64,000 nucleotides of DNA, from assembly GCA_910587645.1 (NCBI GenBank), contig CAJUNA010000005.1:157162-221161 (forward strand), given 5' to 3'. Origin of the DNA: an uncultured Oscillospiraceae bacterium. GTDB lineage: Bacteria; Bacillota; Clostridia; Oscillospirales; Oscillospiraceae. Position numbers and translations under genes: made by a program. The notes below the pieces were generated by a model. It saw only the letters and a program-made list of their open reading frames with translations. It had not been told where the DNA came from and did not search any database. This document shows, one piece after another, positions 8,741 to 18,327 of this stretch; the stretch's first letter is position 1, and each line of letters begins with the position of its first letter.

Positions 8741-8777
8741 AAAAAACGGTATAGCCCTTGTAATCCGGGCTATACCG
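8741..8777 (-). terminator. Rho-independent terminator, minus orientation
   Basis: A perfect 11-bp stem (8747-8757 with 8767-8777) is followed on the minus strand by six T (8741-8746). It is the second of two tandem terminators downstream of the oligoendopeptidase gene and may keep its transcription out of the polysaccharide cluster. It lacks a T-run on the + strand, so no clear terminator of the cluster itself is seen. Confidence 0.75.
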
Positions 8778-8847
8778 CCTAAGCTGAAATTATTTCCTTT
8801 CCCCAAAGGAGCCCAACCCATCCTAAAATCGCAGCCATCCATATTCC

Positions 8848-8883
8848 AAAAAAGCAGGGGCGCGGAACAAAGTTCCGCGCCCC
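8848..8883 (-). terminator. Rho-independent terminator of the oligoendopeptidase gene
   Basis: A perfect 12-bp GC-rich stem (8857-8868 with 8872-8883, loop of three bases) is followed on the minus strand by GC then six T (8848-8853). It lies 22 bases after the stop codon of the gene at 8905-10593. Confidence 0.9.
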
Positions 8884-8904
8884 TTTAGTCCCTCTGCTGT
8901 CCTC

Positions 8905-10593
8905 TTACAGCGAATTCTCATCAATCCACTTAGAGATCATTTCCCCGATCTCCCTCACACATCCCGGGTCATAAGGGACCTTCATCCCCGCGCCCCGGGC
9001 CAGATCCTCAAAGGTCTTGGTGCCACCCAAATCCACAAAAGCCAGATAGCGTTTCCAAGCCTCCTGCCGGTCAACCATGGAAGCTGTCCAGAACTGGAAG
9101 GCCATGGTCTGCGCCATGCAATAATCAATATAATAAAACGGATACAGATAGATGTGGAGCTGCTGCTGCCACCACGCGCCGCGGCTATAGAAGGGCGCGT
9201 CCTCATAATCGCGCCAGGGACGGTACTTGGCTTCCAATTCCAGCCAAACTTGGTTGCGCTGGGCCGGCGTCAGATCCGGGTCCTCATAAATACGGTGCTG
9301 GAACTCATCCACCATACAGCCATAGGGAATGAAAATCAAACTGTCCTCACAATGCCCGATCTCATACTTACGGGTCTGCGGGCCAAAGAACTTGTCATGC
9401 CAGGGCGCGGTCAAAAACTCCATAGACATAGAGTGGGTCTCACACCCCTCCATGGTGGGGCTCATCAGCGCGGACAAATATCCCTTCCGGGCAGCGCGGT
9501 AGTCCGCAAACGCGTGGCCCGCTTCATGGGTAAGCACATCCACATCCCCGCTGGTGCCGTTAAAATTGGAGAAGATAAACGGCGCCTTGTAAATGGGGAA
9601 ACTGGTGCAATAGCCGCCGGGGGCTTTGCCGTCCTTGCTCAAAACATCCAGCAGCTCACCATCATAAAGGAAGTCAATGAATTCCTTTGTCTCCTGGCTG
9701 AGGGCATGGTACATCTCCCGGCCAGCGGCCAAAATCTCATCCGGCGTCCCCTGGGGCTTCGCGTTGCCGTCAGGGAAGAGGAGGCTTTCATCATAGAATT
9801 TCATTTGATCCACGCCGATCCGCTTGGCCTGATTCTTCTTTACTTTGGCCACCAGGGGCACAAGATCAACGGCAATCTGATCCCGGAAAGCGGCGCACTC
9901 CTTTGGCCCCCAGCAGTTGCGGCCCAGGCGGTCGTAGCCCAGGGGAATGTAATTCTCGTATCCCATTGCCTTGCCCTGGGCGGTCCGGTTCTTCACCAGC
10001 TTGTCATACAGCTCATCCAACTGCTCCCGGTGCGCTTCAAACCAGCCGCCCTTGGCAGCCCAGGCCGCCTGCCGGACGGCCCGGTCAGGGCTCTGCATAT
10101 AGGGCCCCAACTTGGGCAGGGGCAGCATCTCGCCCTCCCATTCCACGGCGGCGGAAGCGTAAAGCTTCTGATATTCGCTTTGCAGCTTATTTTCCTCTTG
10201 CATCAGATCCATGATCTCCGGCTTCATGCAGCGGACGGAAATTTCCATGTTCTTAAACAGCAGGGAACCAAACCGCTCCTCCAATTGGGGGCGGAAGGGG
10301 GAGTGGAGCATGGCAAGATCAATCTTCTGTCCCATTTCCTGGAGGGCGGGGCTGATTTCGTCAATATAGTCGTTTTCCTTGTCATAAAACTCGTCCTTGG
10401 TGTCGATCGTATGGCGGACGTAGGCCAGGGAGCAGAGGGTATTGACCTCCTTGCTCTTTTCCTCATAAGCCAGGTAGGCATCAATCTGCTCCTGGGCGGA
10501 GGCGGCGGAGGTGATGCGCTCCAAAACCGCAGCGGACTCTTTCTTAATTTCCTCCAAATCAGGGCGGGTATAAGGCATTTCACTGAATTTCAT
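8905..10593 (-). CDS. M3 family oligoendopeptidase
   Basis: A 562-residue thimet-oligopeptidase-family metallopeptidase. The zinc motif HEAGH is visible in DVLTHEAGHAFADY near residue 350, and the third zinc ligand is expected in the following MSPTMEGCETHSMSMEF stretch. There is no signal peptide, so it should degrade short peptides in the cytosol. An AGGATTGG-type ribosome binding site precedes the ATG. The gene lies downstream of pepD on the same strand with a 79-base gap containing a small hairpin, and ends at a strong terminator. Length and motifs fit the TIGR02289-like M3 oligoendopeptidase subgroup; it is less like classical PepF, so no symbol is given. Confidence 0.95.
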   Translation of the reverse strand: MKFSEMPYTRPDLEEIKKESAAVLERITSAASAQEQIDAYLAYEEKSKEVNTLCSLAYVRHTIDTKDEFYDKENDYIDEISPALQEMGQKIDLAMLHSPFRPQLEERFGSLLFKNMEISVRCMKPEIMDLMQEENKLQSEYQKLYASAAVEWEGEMLPLPKLGPYMQSPDRAVRQAAWAAKGGWFEAHREQLDELYDKLVKNRTAQGKAMGYENYIPLGYDRLGRNCWGPKECAAFRDQIAVDLVPLVAKVKKNQAKRIGVDQMKFYDESLLFPDGNAKPQGTPDEILAAGREMYHALSQETKEFIDFLYDGELLDVLSKDGKAPGGYCTSFPIYKAPFIFSNFNGTSGDVDVLTHEAGHAFADYRAARKGYLSALMSPTMEGCETHSMSMEFLTAPWHDKFFGPQTRKYEIGHCEDSLIFIPYGCMVDEFQHRIYEDPDLTPAQRNQVWLELEAKYRPWRDYEDAPFYSRGAWWQQQLHIYLYPFYYIDYCMAQTMAFQFWTASMVDRQEAWKRYLAFVDLGGTKTFEDLARGAGMKVPYDPGCVREIGEMISKWIDENSL

Positions 10594-10672
10594 AACGCTT
10601 TTCCAATCCTTTCCATATTTGTTTTAAGAACTTGTATTTATAGGCGGCGTCAAACGCCTGTGAATACAGGCT

Positions 10673-12073
10673 TTAAAGCTGTGCCAGCACCGCCAGCAGG
10701 TAATCCCAGCTCCGCTGGACAGAGGAGACGGACAGCCGTTCCCGGGGGCTGTGGATGTCCTGCATATCCGGGCCAATGGACACGGCGTCCAGCCCGGGCA
10801 GCTTCTCCGCCAGCAGGCCGCATTCCAATCCCGCGTGGATGGTCTCCACCACCGCGTCCTTTCCGGACATCTCCCGGTAGACCCGGACCATCACGTCCCG
10901 CAGCCGGGAATCCGGGCGGTACTCCCAGGCGGGATAATCCCCCCGCCGTCCAAAGCTTGCGCCGCAGCCGTCCGCCAGGGCCTTGAGCTTTTCAATCAGC
11001 CCCTCTTTTTCCGCCGCCACGGAGCTGCGGACGCTCCAGGTCAGCCGCAGGCTTCCACCCTCCAGCCGCAGAATCCCCAAGTTCAAGGATGTGCGGACCT
11101 GCCCCGGCAAATCCGGCTCCATGGCCTGTACGCCGTTGGGCGCGGAGAGGATCAGGCTGACGGCCTTACGGCTGTCCTCTACAGAAAGGGCGTCCACCGG
11201 CCCACTGGGCGCTGCGGTAAAAGCGCAGGCCGCCCCGGCCATGGCCTCCCGGAATTTCCCCGCCGCGTTGGCCACCTGCTCCTCCGGCAGGAGGAATACC
11301 GCCTTGGACCGGTCAGGGATGGCGTTGTCCTGCTCGCCGCCATAGAGGGACACCAGCCGCGCGTCCGGCAGCGTCCGCAGGCATTCCGCCAGCACCCGGT
11401 CAGCGTTGGGGATATTTTTGTGAATCTCCGTACCGGAGTGCCCGCCGGGGAGGCCGCTCAGTTCCAAGGTGCAGAGCTTGCCGGACGCCTCCCGGACGGG
11501 CAGGGCGGCTTCCAGGTCACACCGCGCCCCACCGGCGCAGCCCACAGTCAGTACGCCTTCCGCTTCGCTGTCCAGGTTGATAAGCAGCCGCCCCTGCAAA
11601 TCGGAGCAATCCAGCCCCGCCGCGCCCAAGAGGCCGATCTCCTCGTCCACGGTAAACACCGCTTCTATTGGCGGATGGGGGATGCCGTCGCTGTCCAGCA
11701 GGGCCATCATCATCGCCGCCGCCGCGCCGTCGTCGCCGCCCAGGCTGGTGCCCTCCGCCTTCAGCCAATCCCCGTCCAAGGCCAGCTTCAGCGGGTCCCG
11801 GCCGAAGTCGTGGTCCACGCCGGGGTCTTTCACGCAGACCATGTCCAGATGGCCCTGCAAAATCACCGCCGGGCGGCTCTCATAGCCGGGGGCTGCGTCC
11901 TTCCAGACAACCACATTCCCCAACCCGTCCCTGCGGCAGCGCAGCCCCCGCTTCCGGGCAAAATCCTCCACCCATCCGCTGACTGCGGCGGTGTGCCCGG
12001 ATTCGTGGGGGATGCGGGTCAGCTCCTCAAAAAAGGCGAACACCTTTTTCGGCTCCATGTTTGTTAAATCCAT
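10673..12073 (-). CDS. pepD: Aminoacyl-histidine dipeptidase (M20 family)
   Basis: A 466-residue M20 metallopeptidase of the PepD (Xaa-His dipeptidase) type, which cleaves dipeptides with unusual N-terminal residues in the cytosol. The binuclear zinc site residues are recognisable: QGHLDMVCVKD near 80, GGDDGAAAAMMMALLD near 118 and DEEIGLLGA near 145; a late HAGLECGLL near 420 supplies another ligand. Length matches the family's usual 470-490. The ATG is preceded by AAGGAGGAAAAACG. It lies between asnA and the oligoendopeptidase gene on the same strand, so this region may serve peptide use as a nitrogen source. Confidence 0.95.
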   Translation of the reverse strand: MDLTNMEPKKVFAFFEELTRIPHESGHTAAVSGWVEDFARKRGLRCRRDGLGNVVVWKDAAPGYESRPAVILQGHLDMVCVKDPGVDHDFGRDPLKLALDGDWLKAEGTSLGGDDGAAAAMMMALLDSDGIPHPPIEAVFTVDEEIGLLGAAGLDCSDLQGRLLINLDSEAEGVLTVGCAGGARCDLEAALPVREASGKLCTLELSGLPGGHSGTEIHKNIPNADRVLAECLRTLPDARLVSLYGGEQDNAIPDRSKAVFLLPEEQVANAAGKFREAMAGAACAFTAAPSGPVDALSVEDSRKAVSLILSAPNGVQAMEPDLPGQVRTSLNLGILRLEGGSLRLTWSVRSSVAAEKEGLIEKLKALADGCGASFGRRGDYPAWEYRPDSRLRDVMVRVYREMSGKDAVVETIHAGLECGLLAEKLPGLDAVSIGPDMQDIHSPRERLSVSSVQRSWDYLLAVLAQL

Positions 12074-12098
12074 CGTTTTTCCTCCTTATACAAGCTTT

Positions 12099-13112
12099 TC
12101 AAAGCAATTGTATGCCATATTCCCCGCAGGTATCCAAGGTCTCCTGATCCCACAGGCTCACCTGGACCTCGCCGATGTGGCAGCAGCCGATCATCAGCAT
12201 GCACAGCCGGCTCTGGCCGATGCCTCCGCCCATAGTCAGGGGCAGCTCGTTGTTGAGCAGCATTTTGTGGAAGGGCAGCGCCCGCCGGTCCTCACATCCG
12301 GCCAAAGCAAGCTGCCGGTCCAGGCTTTCCGGATCCACCCGGATGCCCATGGAGCTAATTTCAAAAGCCCGGCCCAGCACATCGTTCCACATAAGGATGT
12401 CGCCGTTCAGCTCCCAGTCGTCATAGTCCGGGGCGCGGCCATCGTGCTTCTTGCCGCTTTTCAAGGTCTTGCCGATCTGCATGAGGAACACGGTTTTCCG
12501 GCCCTCCCGCATATAGGCGGTTTCCCGCTCATTGGGGGTCAGATGGGGGTACATGTCCTCCAACTCCTGGGTGGTAATAAAGCTGACCTCCCGTTCCAGC
12601 CGGGTCTTTATCTGGGGGAAGGCACGCCGCAGGGCATCGCAGGTGTCGCACACCGCGCCCACGATGGAGCGGACGGTGTATTGCAGGAAGTCCATATTCC
12701 GGTCCACCCGGGTAATCACCTTTTCCCAGTCCCATTGATCCACGTAGACAGAGTGGATATTGTCCAGGCTCTCGTCCCGCCGGATGGCGTTCATATCGGT
12801 ATACAAGCCGTTGCCGGGGTAGAAGCCATACCGCTTCAGCGCCAGCCGCTTCCATTTGGCCAGGGAGTGGACTACCTCCCCCTGGGCGCCGCCCACGGCG
12901 GGGATGTCGAAGCCCACGGGCCGCTCCACACCGTTAAGGTTGTCGTTCAAGCCGGAGTCCCTGTCCACGAACAGCGGCGCGGACACCCGGCGGAGGTTCA
13001 GCGCGAACTTCAAATTTTCCTGGAAGCTGCTCTTGACGAACTCGATGGCTCGCTGCATATCGTAGCCATAGAGAGGGGAGCGGTAGCCCTGGGGGATGGT
13101 GCAGGTGTTCAT
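12099..13112 (-). CDS. asnA: Aspartate-ammonia ligase (asparagine synthetase A)
   Basis: A 337-residue enzyme that makes asparagine from aspartate, ammonia and ATP. Its fold is that of class II tRNA synthetases, and typical stretches are visible: SVYVDQWDWEKV near 115, FLMQIGKTLKSGKKHDGRAP near 220, WNDVLGRAFEISSMGIRV and the terminal GGGIGQSRLCMLM. A reading frame extends 18 bases further, but AGGAGG at 13120-13125 falls inside that extension and seven bases before the ATG at 13112, which is therefore chosen. A good promoter lies at 13154-13182. Confidence 0.97.
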   Translation of the reverse strand: MNTCTIPQGYRSPLYGYDMQRAIEFVKSSFQENLKFALNLRRVSAPLFVDRDSGLNDNLNGVERPVGFDIPAVGGAQGEVVHSLAKWKRLALKRYGFYPGNGLYTDMNAIRRDESLDNIHSVYVDQWDWEKVITRVDRNMDFLQYTVRSIVGAVCDTCDALRRAFPQIKTRLEREVSFITTQELEDMYPHLTPNERETAYMREGRKTVFLMQIGKTLKSGKKHDGRAPDYDDWELNGDILMWNDVLGRAFEISSMGIRVDPESLDRQLALAGCEDRRALPFHKMLLNNELPLTMGGGIGQSRLCMLMIGCCHIGEVQVSLWDQETLDTCGEYGIQLL

Positions 13113-13153
13113 TTCATTGCCTCCTCGCATTGGGATAAATTCTCACGGCCTTT

Positions 13154-13182
13154 ATCATACACTATTTTCCGGAAAAAACCAA
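13154..13182 (-). promoter_or_regulatory. Sigma-A-type promoter of asnA
   Basis: On the minus strand TTGGTT (13177-13182) and TATGAT (13154-13159) are separated by exactly 17 bases, 42 bases upstream of the asnA start. Confidence 0.75.
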
Positions 13183-13213
13183 TACTTTAACAAGAAAAAT
13201 CTTCCGCCGGAGC

Positions 13214-13250
13214 AAAAAAAGCACCCCCGGAACGCGTTAGCGTTCCGGGG
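13214..13250 (-). terminator. Rho-independent terminator of the htrA-like gene
   Basis: An 11-bp stem (13225-13235 with 13240-13250, GTTA loop) is followed on the minus strand shortly by seven T (13214-13220). It separates the htrA-like gene from the asnA promoter. Confidence 0.9.
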
Positions 13251-13316
13251 TGTGCCCCATCCTTACAGACGGAAGAAAAGAGAAGAGAGGGGAAAGAGAA
13301 AAACTCGTAAGCTGTA

Positions 13317-14696
13317 TTAAGCGGCGGGCTGCCCATAGCTGCTGCGGAAGAACTGGTTAAAGAAGTCCTCCATGCTGCCATACCCGCCATAGGAGCCATC
13401 GTAATAGCCGTCTCCGTAGCTTTCCGGCTGCTGGGGCGCGGACTGGGGCTTGGCGTCCTCCTCGGGCATATCCAAGGTGCTGCCGAAGGTAATTTCCGTG
13501 GTATACACCTTGCCATCCCGGACGTAGGTCACCGTGGCCGTATCCCCCGCCTGGTAGGACTTGCTGCCCACCGCGGCGGACAGGTCGCTGCCGGAAGTGA
13601 TGGTGGTGGTGCCAAGCATTGTAATTACATCACCCGCCTGCAAGCCTGCCGCCTCGGCGGGGCCGCCCTCGGTGACCTCCACCAGATAGGCGCCGCTTCG
13701 TACGCCGGTCTGGGGATAGTTGGACGCGTTGTCCCGGCGTACGCCCATGTAGGCGTGGCTGGTAACCTGCCCGTTTTCCATGATGTCCTTGAGCATATTC
13801 AAAACGTCGTCGATCGGAATGGCGAAGCCCAATCCCTCGGCGGCGGAACCGTTGCCGGTGGAGGAAGTCTTGGCGGTGATGATGCCCACCACCTCGCCGT
13901 AGCTGTTAAAAAGGGGGCCGCCGGAGTTGCCGGGATTGATGGCGGTATCCACCTGGATCATATTAAAGGGCGTACCGTCCAGATTGATTTCCCGGTCCAG
14001 GCAGGACACCACGCCGTGGGTCAAAGAGAAGGTCAACTCGCCCAGGGGGTTGCCAATAGTAGACACTTCCTCTCCCACCGCCAGGTTGGCGGAGGAACCG
14101 AGCACTACGGGCTTCAGCTTAGCCTCGCCTGGCTCCACTTTCAGTACGGCGATGTCATAGTCCGCGTCGCCGCCCACCACCTCGGCGGCCAGGGACGTCC
14201 CATCGTTCAAGGTAACCTGGACGGAGGTGGCGTTTTTGATGACGTGGTAATTGGTGGCAACATAGCCATCGGCGGTGAGGATAAAGCCGCTGCCCGCGCT
14301 GGGCGCTTCCACCGGCTGGCCGAAGAAGTTGTACCCGGCCAGCGTAGAGGTATTGATGCTCACACAGCTATCCACATTGGCTTGATAGAGCTGGGAGAAG
14401 GTCAATTTCTCATTGCCGTTGACGCTGACGGTAGAAACCTCGGTGAGGGGGCGGTTGCTGAGCATGACCTGGCTCTGGTTTTTGCTGTTGCCCTGGATCA
14501 GCCAACCGGCCCCAAAGCCGCCTCCCAGCAGCAGCGCGCCGCACAAAACCCCGGCGACAATTTTTTTCGCCCCGCCCCTTTTTTGGGGAGGAACCGCCGC
14601 GGGCACCTGCTGGGGCTGGAAGCCATCGCTGTCGGAGCGGTAGCTGTAATGGTATTCGTAATCGCTTCTGTTCTGATCGTTATAATCGTTATACAT
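13317..14696 (-). CDS. HtrA-like membrane-anchored serine protease with PDZ domain
   Basis: A 459-residue trypsin-like protease for envelope protein quality control. A Q/P-rich cytosolic head is followed by one helix (about 45-65). The protease domain carries the triad: His in TNYHVIKNA near 155, Asp in YDIAVLKV near 187 and Ser in NPGNSGGPLF near 260. A PDZ domain covers roughly 325-420, and the tail is rich in G, Y and S. ATAAGGAGG precedes the ATG. It is a single gene with its own terminator. Several HtrA paralogues usually occur in Firmicutes, so htrA, htrB and htrC cannot be told apart. Confidence 0.93.
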   Translation of the reverse strand: MYNDYNDQNRSDYEYHYSYRSDSDGFQPQQVPAAVPPQKRGGAKKIVAGVLCGALLLGGGFGAGWLIQGNSKNQSQVMLSNRPLTEVSTVSVNGNEKLTFSQLYQANVDSCVSINTSTLAGYNFFGQPVEAPSAGSGFILTADGYVATNYHVIKNATSVQVTLNDGTSLAAEVVGGDADYDIAVLKVEPGEAKLKPVVLGSSANLAVGEEVSTIGNPLGELTFSLTHGVVSCLDREINLDGTPFNMIQVDTAINPGNSGGPLFNSYGEVVGIITAKTSSTGNGSAAEGLGFAIPIDDVLNMLKDIMENGQVTSHAYMGVRRDNASNYPQTGVRSGAYLVEVTEGGPAEAAGLQAGDVITMLGTTTITSGSDLSAAVGSKSYQAGDTATVTYVRDGKVYTTEITFGSTLDMPEEDAKPQSAPQQPESYGDGYYDGSYGGYGSMEDFFNQFFRSSYGQPAA

Positions 14697-14858
14697 AAGA
14701 TTGCCTCCTTATGGAATTTTTCCCTTGCAGCGCCCGCCTGCCGGCGTTTGCTTTTGATGGTGTTAGGATACCGTGGATTTATGTCAAAAATATGAAGAAA
14801 CTTCGGAGAGATTATAAACAATCCGAATACAATTTGTGAAGAACTTCCTGTAAACGCG

Positions 14859-14891
14859 GGATCCGCGCGGAAAAACACCCCGCGCGGATCC
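14859..14891 (-). terminator. GC-rich hairpin downstream of spmB
   Basis: A perfect 12-bp stem (14859-14870 with 14880-14891) lies 25 bases after the spmB stop. On the minus strand it is followed by CGCGTTTAC rather than a proper T-run, so termination may be weak. Confidence 0.55.
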
Positions 14892-14915
14892 TGGCTGCCC
14901 ATTGAAACCCACATA

Positions 14916-15437
14916 TTACACACCAAACATCACCCGCACCGCCAACGCCGCCGCCATATACCCGGTCAGGTCCGCAGCCAGCGCGGCGGGGATAGCGTAC
15001 CGGGTTTTCCTGACCCCGGCGGAGCCAAAATAGACAGCGATGGTGTAAAAAGTGGTCTCCGTGCTGCCCAGCATCACCGCCGCTACCCGGCCTACATAGG
15101 AGTCCGGCCCATGGGCTGCCATCAGCTCACTTCCAATGGCCAGCGCGCCGCTGCCGCTGACGGGGCGGATAAACAGCATGGCCGCCGTCTCCGGCGGAAT
15201 GCCCAGCTTCACCAGCACGGGGGCCAGCAGTCCGCCCAGCACCTCCATCAACCCCGAAGCCCGCAGCATATACACCGCCGTCATCAGCCCCACCAGATTG
15301 GGCAGGATGCCCAGCAGGGTATCCAATCCCTCCTTTGCCCCCAGGGACAGGGCGTCGTAAACGTTCACCCGCTTCCAAAGCCCGAACAGGGCCGTAAACG
15401 CCAGCAGCAGCGGCACCAGATACGCCGAATAATCCAT
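14916..15437 (-). CDS. spmB: Spore maturation protein B
   Basis: A 173-residue protein with about four membrane helices, of the nucleoside-recognition (Gate) domain superfamily, identified by RPVSGSGALAIGSELM near 88 and GSTETTFYTIAVYFGS near 127. In B. subtilis SpmA and SpmB are needed for spore core dehydration. It follows spmA after 15 bases, and the pair is probably one operon. Length agrees with the family (about 175). Supports a spore-forming host. Confidence 0.95.
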   Translation of the reverse strand: MDYSAYLVPLLLAFTALFGLWKRVNVYDALSLGAKEGLDTLLGILPNLVGLMTAVYMLRASGLMEVLGGLLAPVLVKLGIPPETAAMLFIRPVSGSGALAIGSELMAAHGPDSYVGRVAAVMLGSTETTFYTIAVYFGSAGVRKTRYAIPAALAADLTGYMAAALAVRVMFGV

Positions 15438-15452
15438 ATCCGCCCCCCCCTA

Positions 15453-16028
15453 CTATTTCCAGAGCCGTCCAAAGGCCTTTGCCGCCAGCAGCCCCGCAGC
15501 CACCGATAGCACCGACGCCATCCACACAGCGGGCACGATGTCAAAGGGGCTGGCAGACCCCAGGGCGGCCCGCACCCCTGCCACTGTGGTGGGCAAAAGC
15601 TGGATCGACGCGGTATTCAGCACCACCAGGGTACACAGCTCATTGCTGGCCGTTCTGCCGCACCCCTTCGCCATCCGCCTGGCCGCCCGGATGCCCAGGG
15701 GCGTGGCCGCGTTCCCCAGCCCCAGCAGGTTGGCCGACACGTTGCCTGACAGTGCCGCCAGCGTATCCGGATCCTTGCAGGCGGCGGGCAGGAGCCGGGT
15801 CAGGACAGGCCGGAACAGGCGGCTGAGACCGTCCATCAGCCCGCTGGCCTTCATAATGGACATGACGCCGCTCCACAGGCACATAATCCCCGCCATGCTC
15901 AGGCACAGCTCCACCGCCGCCGCCGCCCCCTCCATGGCGGCGTTTCCTACCGCGCCGATGGTGTCGTTGAACAGCCCGTACCCCACCGAAGCCGCGATCA
16001 TCCCCGTCCAGATCCAAGCCATCGCCAT
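15453..16028 (-). CDS. spmA: Spore maturation protein A
   Basis: A 191-residue membrane protein, partner of SpmB in spore core dehydration. Diagnostic stretches are WSGVMSIMKASGLMD, GNVSANLLGLGNAATPLGI near 92 and NTASIQLLPTTVA near 140. The frame remains open upstream to 16130, but the ATG at 16028 has GGGGAGGA (16037-16044) eight bases before it and gives the usual family length, so it is chosen. It starts 65 bases after the comEC stop on the same strand, so the comEC and spm genes could be cotranscribed. Confidence 0.95.
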   Translation of the reverse strand: MAMAWIWTGMIAASVGYGLFNDTIGAVGNAAMEGAAAAVELCLSMAGIMCLWSGVMSIMKASGLMDGLSRLFRPVLTRLLPAACKDPDTLAALSGNVSANLLGLGNAATPLGIRAARRMAKGCGRTASNELCTLVVLNTASIQLLPTTVAGVRAALGSASPFDIVPAVWMASVLSVAAGLLAAKAFGRLWK

Positions 16029-16092
16029 AAGAAAAATCCTCCCCTTTCCCTTTATGTATAAGGGACAAGGGGAGGAAACATGCCTATTATTT

Positions 16093-18327
16093 TCACCATC
16101 CTGCCTGGATGAGGATATTCCCCTCCGCATCCGTGCGGCGCAGGGTCATCCCGGCATCCGTCATGCGCGCCATGGCCTCCGGCGTGGGATGGCCGAAGCT
16201 GTTCTGGCCTACACTGATGACCCCCATCTCCGGCGTCACAGCCTCCAGCAGCTCCTCGGAAGTGGAATGCCTGCTGCCATGGTGGCCCGCCAGTAAAACC
16301 TCGATATCCGGCAGCTCGTATTGCTCCACCAGCTTTCTCTCCGTGGCGGCATTCATATCCCCGGTAATCAGGAAATCAAAATCCCCCGCGGAGCAAAGCA
16401 CTGTCAGCCCCGCCTCATTACCGCTCCCCTCCGCCACAGGCGGATAGGCCGTCAGCACCCCGTCCCCAAACACCGCCGCCTGGGGCTGCTGGATGTACCG
16501 CACCGCCGCCCCATACCGGGCCGCCAGGTCCAGAACCTCCTGCTGCAAGGCGCCCTGCTCGCTGTCGAATAACTGGGGCAGCAGGAACCCTTCCGCTTCC
16601 ACCCGGGCCAGCAGCCAGGGCAGGCCCGCCGCGTGATCCTCATGGTAGTGGGTCAGCGCCACCCAGTCCAGCTTTTCCCAGCCGTATTGATCCATCGCCG
16701 CCGCCACAGCTTCCCCAGCGGCCCGGGGGCTATTCAGGCTCCCGCAGTCCACCAAAGCCGTCCGGCCGCCGGAGTGGAACAGCACAGCCGCACCCTGGCC
16801 CACATCCACCACCACAGCGGTAAGCCGGTCCTCCGCCACCTGTCTCCGGGGCATCTCCTTTACCACCAGCAGGCAGGCCAGGGATAAAACCAGTACCACG
16901 CCCCATTTCCAACGCCGGCCCCGGATCAGCAGGCACAAGCCCAGCAGCCCATACGTCCCTGCCATCCAATACCACACGGCGGGACGGGTGAAATACACCC
17001 CATGCCCCGGGATTTTGGCCAGCCACCCCGCCGCCCACAGCAAGTACCGGGCCAGAGCCTCCGGGAGCGCCGCCAGGGCAGGCCACAACCCGCCTAAAAC
17101 CGATGCGGCCAGCGCGGCGGCAAACAGCGCCGGGGCCATCCACAGCACCAGCACGTTCGACAGCGGCGACACCAGAGCCAAAGAACCAAAATAGGCCGCG
17201 CTGAGGGGCGCGGTACATGCCATGACGCCCAGGCTGGCGGATACTGTCCCGGCGCAGAAACGCCAGATCCTTCCCTTGAACCGGAAGCGGCACAGGCCCC
17301 TATAGATCCCCGGCGCAAACAGCAGCAATCCCGCCACCGCCCCAAAGGATAATTGCAGGCTCACCGATGCGATGGCAAAAGGATTCGCCAGCAGGATCAC
17401 CAGCAGCGCGGCGGACAGGGAGGTAGGCATATCGCCCTCCCGCCCCGCCAGCGGGGCCAGCAGCATAAACCCCAGCATAACGCAGGAGCGCACTACCGAA
17501 GGCGTACACCCCACCATGACCATATAAAACAGCAGCACCGGATACCCCAGCAGGGCAGTTACCCGCTGTCTCCGGAAGGCCAGCACCCCCAGCAGCGCAA
17601 CGAAAAACCCGCAGTGCAGCCCTGAGACGGCGGTTATGTACATCAGCCCCGACTCACTGAGATCCGCGCTGGCCTGGGGATCCAGCCCGTCCCGCTCCCC
17701 GGTGAGAAGGGAGGCAATCAGCCCTGCGGTTTCCGGGCTGTACAGGCTTTCTATCCGTTCCCGCAGCAGCCGGCCCATACGGGCCGGGAGATACCGCCAG
17801 TTCCCGGCGCGGCCGGGCCGTACCGCTAAAGGCTCCCCACCGTACAGGCGCAAAAACGTACCCCGGGAAATAAAGGAATGGCTCTCCTCCCCGGCCAAAT
17901 CCCTGGCACTGTATGCCGCCACCTGGTCCACCACCCGGTTTCCCGGCTCCAAGTCCAGCAGGGCGGGAGAGCCGTAATACACGGCTTCGCCCCGCAGCCC
18001 GTCCACACGGACGGCACACCGGGCGCCGCCTGCGGCCTCCACGGCGTAGCCCGCCAGCTCCATTTCCAAAACATATTTCCCGCCCACCAAGGTCTCGGCA
18101 GGGGAGAGGTACAGTCCGGCATATCCGGCAAACCACAAAATCCCCGCCGCGCAGCCCAACGCGGCAATCCGGATCCGCCGCTTGGCCCTTCCCCCTAGCA
18201 CCGCGGCGCATAAGGCCGTCAAAACCGCTCCTGCCGCGGCCCAAAGCCGCCCATTTTCCGGCAGCAGGTAGCAGCACGCGGCGCACCCCGCGCCAAAGGG
18301 CAGAGCAAACCATGCAAGCCTGCGCAT
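16093..18327 (-). CDS. comEC: ComEC/Rec2 DNA internalisation protein
   Basis: A 744-residue protein that forms the channel for single-stranded DNA entry in competence. The N-terminus has hydrophobic helices; the central competence domain contains LTGERDGLDPQ and ITAVSGLHCGFFVALL near 230. The C-terminal metallo-beta-lactamase domain carries VVDVGQGAAVLFHSG near 515, the HxHxDH motif as THYHEDHAAG near 565 and LAGHHGSRHST near 675. All three regions are present, so it is the full-length form. The start chosen is the ATG at 18327, which overlaps the TGA of the XRE gene as TGATG; an open frame upstream lacks support. Confidence 0.95.
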   Translation of the reverse strand: MRRLAWFALPFGAGCAACCYLLPENGRLWAAAGAVLTALCAAVLGGRAKRRIRIAALGCAAGILWFAGYAGLYLSPAETLVGGKYVLEMELAGYAVEAAGGARCAVRVDGLRGEAVYYGSPALLDLEPGNRVVDQVAAYSARDLAGEESHSFISRGTFLRLYGGEPLAVRPGRAGNWRYLPARMGRLLRERIESLYSPETAGLIASLLTGERDGLDPQASADLSESGLMYITAVSGLHCGFFVALLGVLAFRRQRVTALLGYPVLLFYMVMVGCTPSVVRSCVMLGFMLLAPLAGREGDMPTSLSAALLVILLANPFAIASVSLQLSFGAVAGLLLFAPGIYRGLCRFRFKGRIWRFCAGTVSASLGVMACTAPLSAAYFGSLALVSPLSNVLVLWMAPALFAAALAASVLGGLWPALAALPEALARYLLWAAGWLAKIPGHGVYFTRPAVWYWMAGTYGLLGLCLLIRGRRWKWGVVLVLSLACLLVVKEMPRRQVAEDRLTAVVVDVGQGAAVLFHSGGRTALVDCGSLNSPRAAGEAVAAAMDQYGWEKLDWVALTHYHEDHAAGLPWLLARVEAEGFLLPQLFDSEQGALQQEVLDLAARYGAAVRYIQQPQAAVFGDGVLTAYPPVAEGSGNEAGLTVLCSAGDFDFLITGDMNAATERKLVEQYELPDIEVLLAGHHGSRHSTSEELLEAVTPEMGVISVGQNSFGHPTPEAMARMTDAGMTLRRTDAEGNILIQAGW

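Noticed and set aside
9154..10986. A 610-codon open frame on the + strand opposite the oligoendopeptidase gene
   Set aside because: Low-complexity, His/Leu/Gly-rich translation without motifs, fully antisense to a gene with HExxH and proper signals; it arises from GC-rich codon bias.
10751..13190. Long + strand frames opposite pepD and asnA
   Set aside because: Antisense shadows of enzymes with clear active-site motifs.
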